Below, piece by piece: positions 14,202-14,339 of a DNA stretch of 14,339 bases. The stretch comes from Xanthobacteraceae bacterium (lineage in GTDB: Bacteria > Pseudomonadota > Alphaproteobacteria > Rhizobiales > Xanthobacteraceae). Every line of letters begins with the position of its first letter. The first letter of the stretch is position 1. The stretch covers positions 1 through 14,339 of the forward strand of contig JAIESC010000116.1 of assembly GCA_019746355.1 (NCBI GenBank). The letters are read 5' to 3'. The translations under genes and the position numbers were made by a program. The notes below the pieces were generated by a model. The model saw nothing but the letters and a program-made list of their open reading frames with translations, made no database searches and was not told the DNA's origin.

Positions 14202-14339
14202 TGCCTTCTGTTTCGGCGCGCCGAACGGCTTGCCGGCCTGATAGACGCGATCCGGCGGGATGTCCGGCGTCGGGCGTCCCTCGACCTTGCCGTCGAAGGT
14301 CAGCTCCATCATCACGCCGCTCGGGTCGTGCACGAAGAT
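14196..14339 (-). CDS. VOC (glyoxalase/extradiol dioxygenase fold) protein, C-terminal 47 residues
   Basis: The visible minus-strand frame runs from the window edge to TAA at 14198-14196 and encodes the last 47 residues. It begins IFVHDPSGVMMELTFDG, the typical last-strand motif of vicinal-oxygen-chelate proteins, in which the Glu of MMEL is the usual metal ligand. The remaining tail (about 30 residues, rich in Pro, Gly and Lys) is less conserved. It may be a glyoxalase-like enzyme or an extradiol ring-cleavage dioxygenase; the latter would suit the aromatic-degradation context, but the fragment cannot decide. The gene continues beyond the right edge. Base composition is again high-GC, unlike the adjacent AbiEii-like gene. 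Confidence 0.75.
   Translation of the reverse strand: MFVHDPSGVMMELTFDGKVEGRPTPDIPPDRVYQAGKPFGAPKQKAA

Overview
The window reads as a high-GC alphaproteobacterial chromosome, most likely Nitrobacteraceae/Bradyrhizobiaceae (Bradyrhizobium, Rhodopseudomonas or a relative). This rests on codon and GC character, the many paralogous branched-chain-amino-acid-type (HAAT) ABC transporters, and intergenic hairpin repeats of a type I recall as common in that family. It is an inference without database support.

Layout. (A) Positions 1-1658 hold the tail of one transporter set: the 3' end of a periplasmic substrate-binding protein (SBP), a strong hairpin, and two ATPases (LivG-, LivF-type). (B) Positions 1852-7592 hold a complete set in one tight operon: Tat-type SBP, hairpin repeat, LivH, LivM, LivG, LivF, then an ACMSD/amidohydrolase-2 family metal-dependent hydrolase or decarboxylase only 26 bases after livF. 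A convergent intergenic region (7593-7770) carries two mirrored REP-like hairpins. (C) On the minus strand (7771-9009, or 8976 with the shorter start) lies an FAD aromatic hydroxylase resembling 2,6-dihydroxypyridine 3-monooxygenase, divergent from a small cupin protein (9055-9501). (D) Positions 9730-13131 hold a third, more divergent transporter set (LivH, LivM, LivG, LivF) with no SBP gene in the window. (E) Positions 13249-14171 hold a lower-GC two-gene unit: an unrecognised 85-aa protein overlapping an AbiEii/DUF1814-type nucleotidyltransferase, probably a toxin-antitoxin or abortive-infection pair. (F) The right edge carries the C-terminus of a glyoxalase/extradiol-dioxygenase fold (VOC) protein on the minus strand.

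How it fits together. HAAT transporters in these bacteria often import aromatic or heterocyclic carboxylates as well as amino acids. Here two, probably three, of them enclose a decarboxylase-like amidohydrolase, a ring hydroxylase, a cupin and a VOC protein. The simplest reading is a catabolic island for uptake and breakdown of an aromatic or N-heterocyclic acid; the substrate cannot be read from the sequence. Genes inside each transporter set are translationally coupled (GTGA, ATGA, TGATG and 11-base overlaps), and several use TTG or GTG starts. No gene-free stretch exceeds 300 bases; the longest gaps are 1659-1851, 7593-7770 and 9502-9729.
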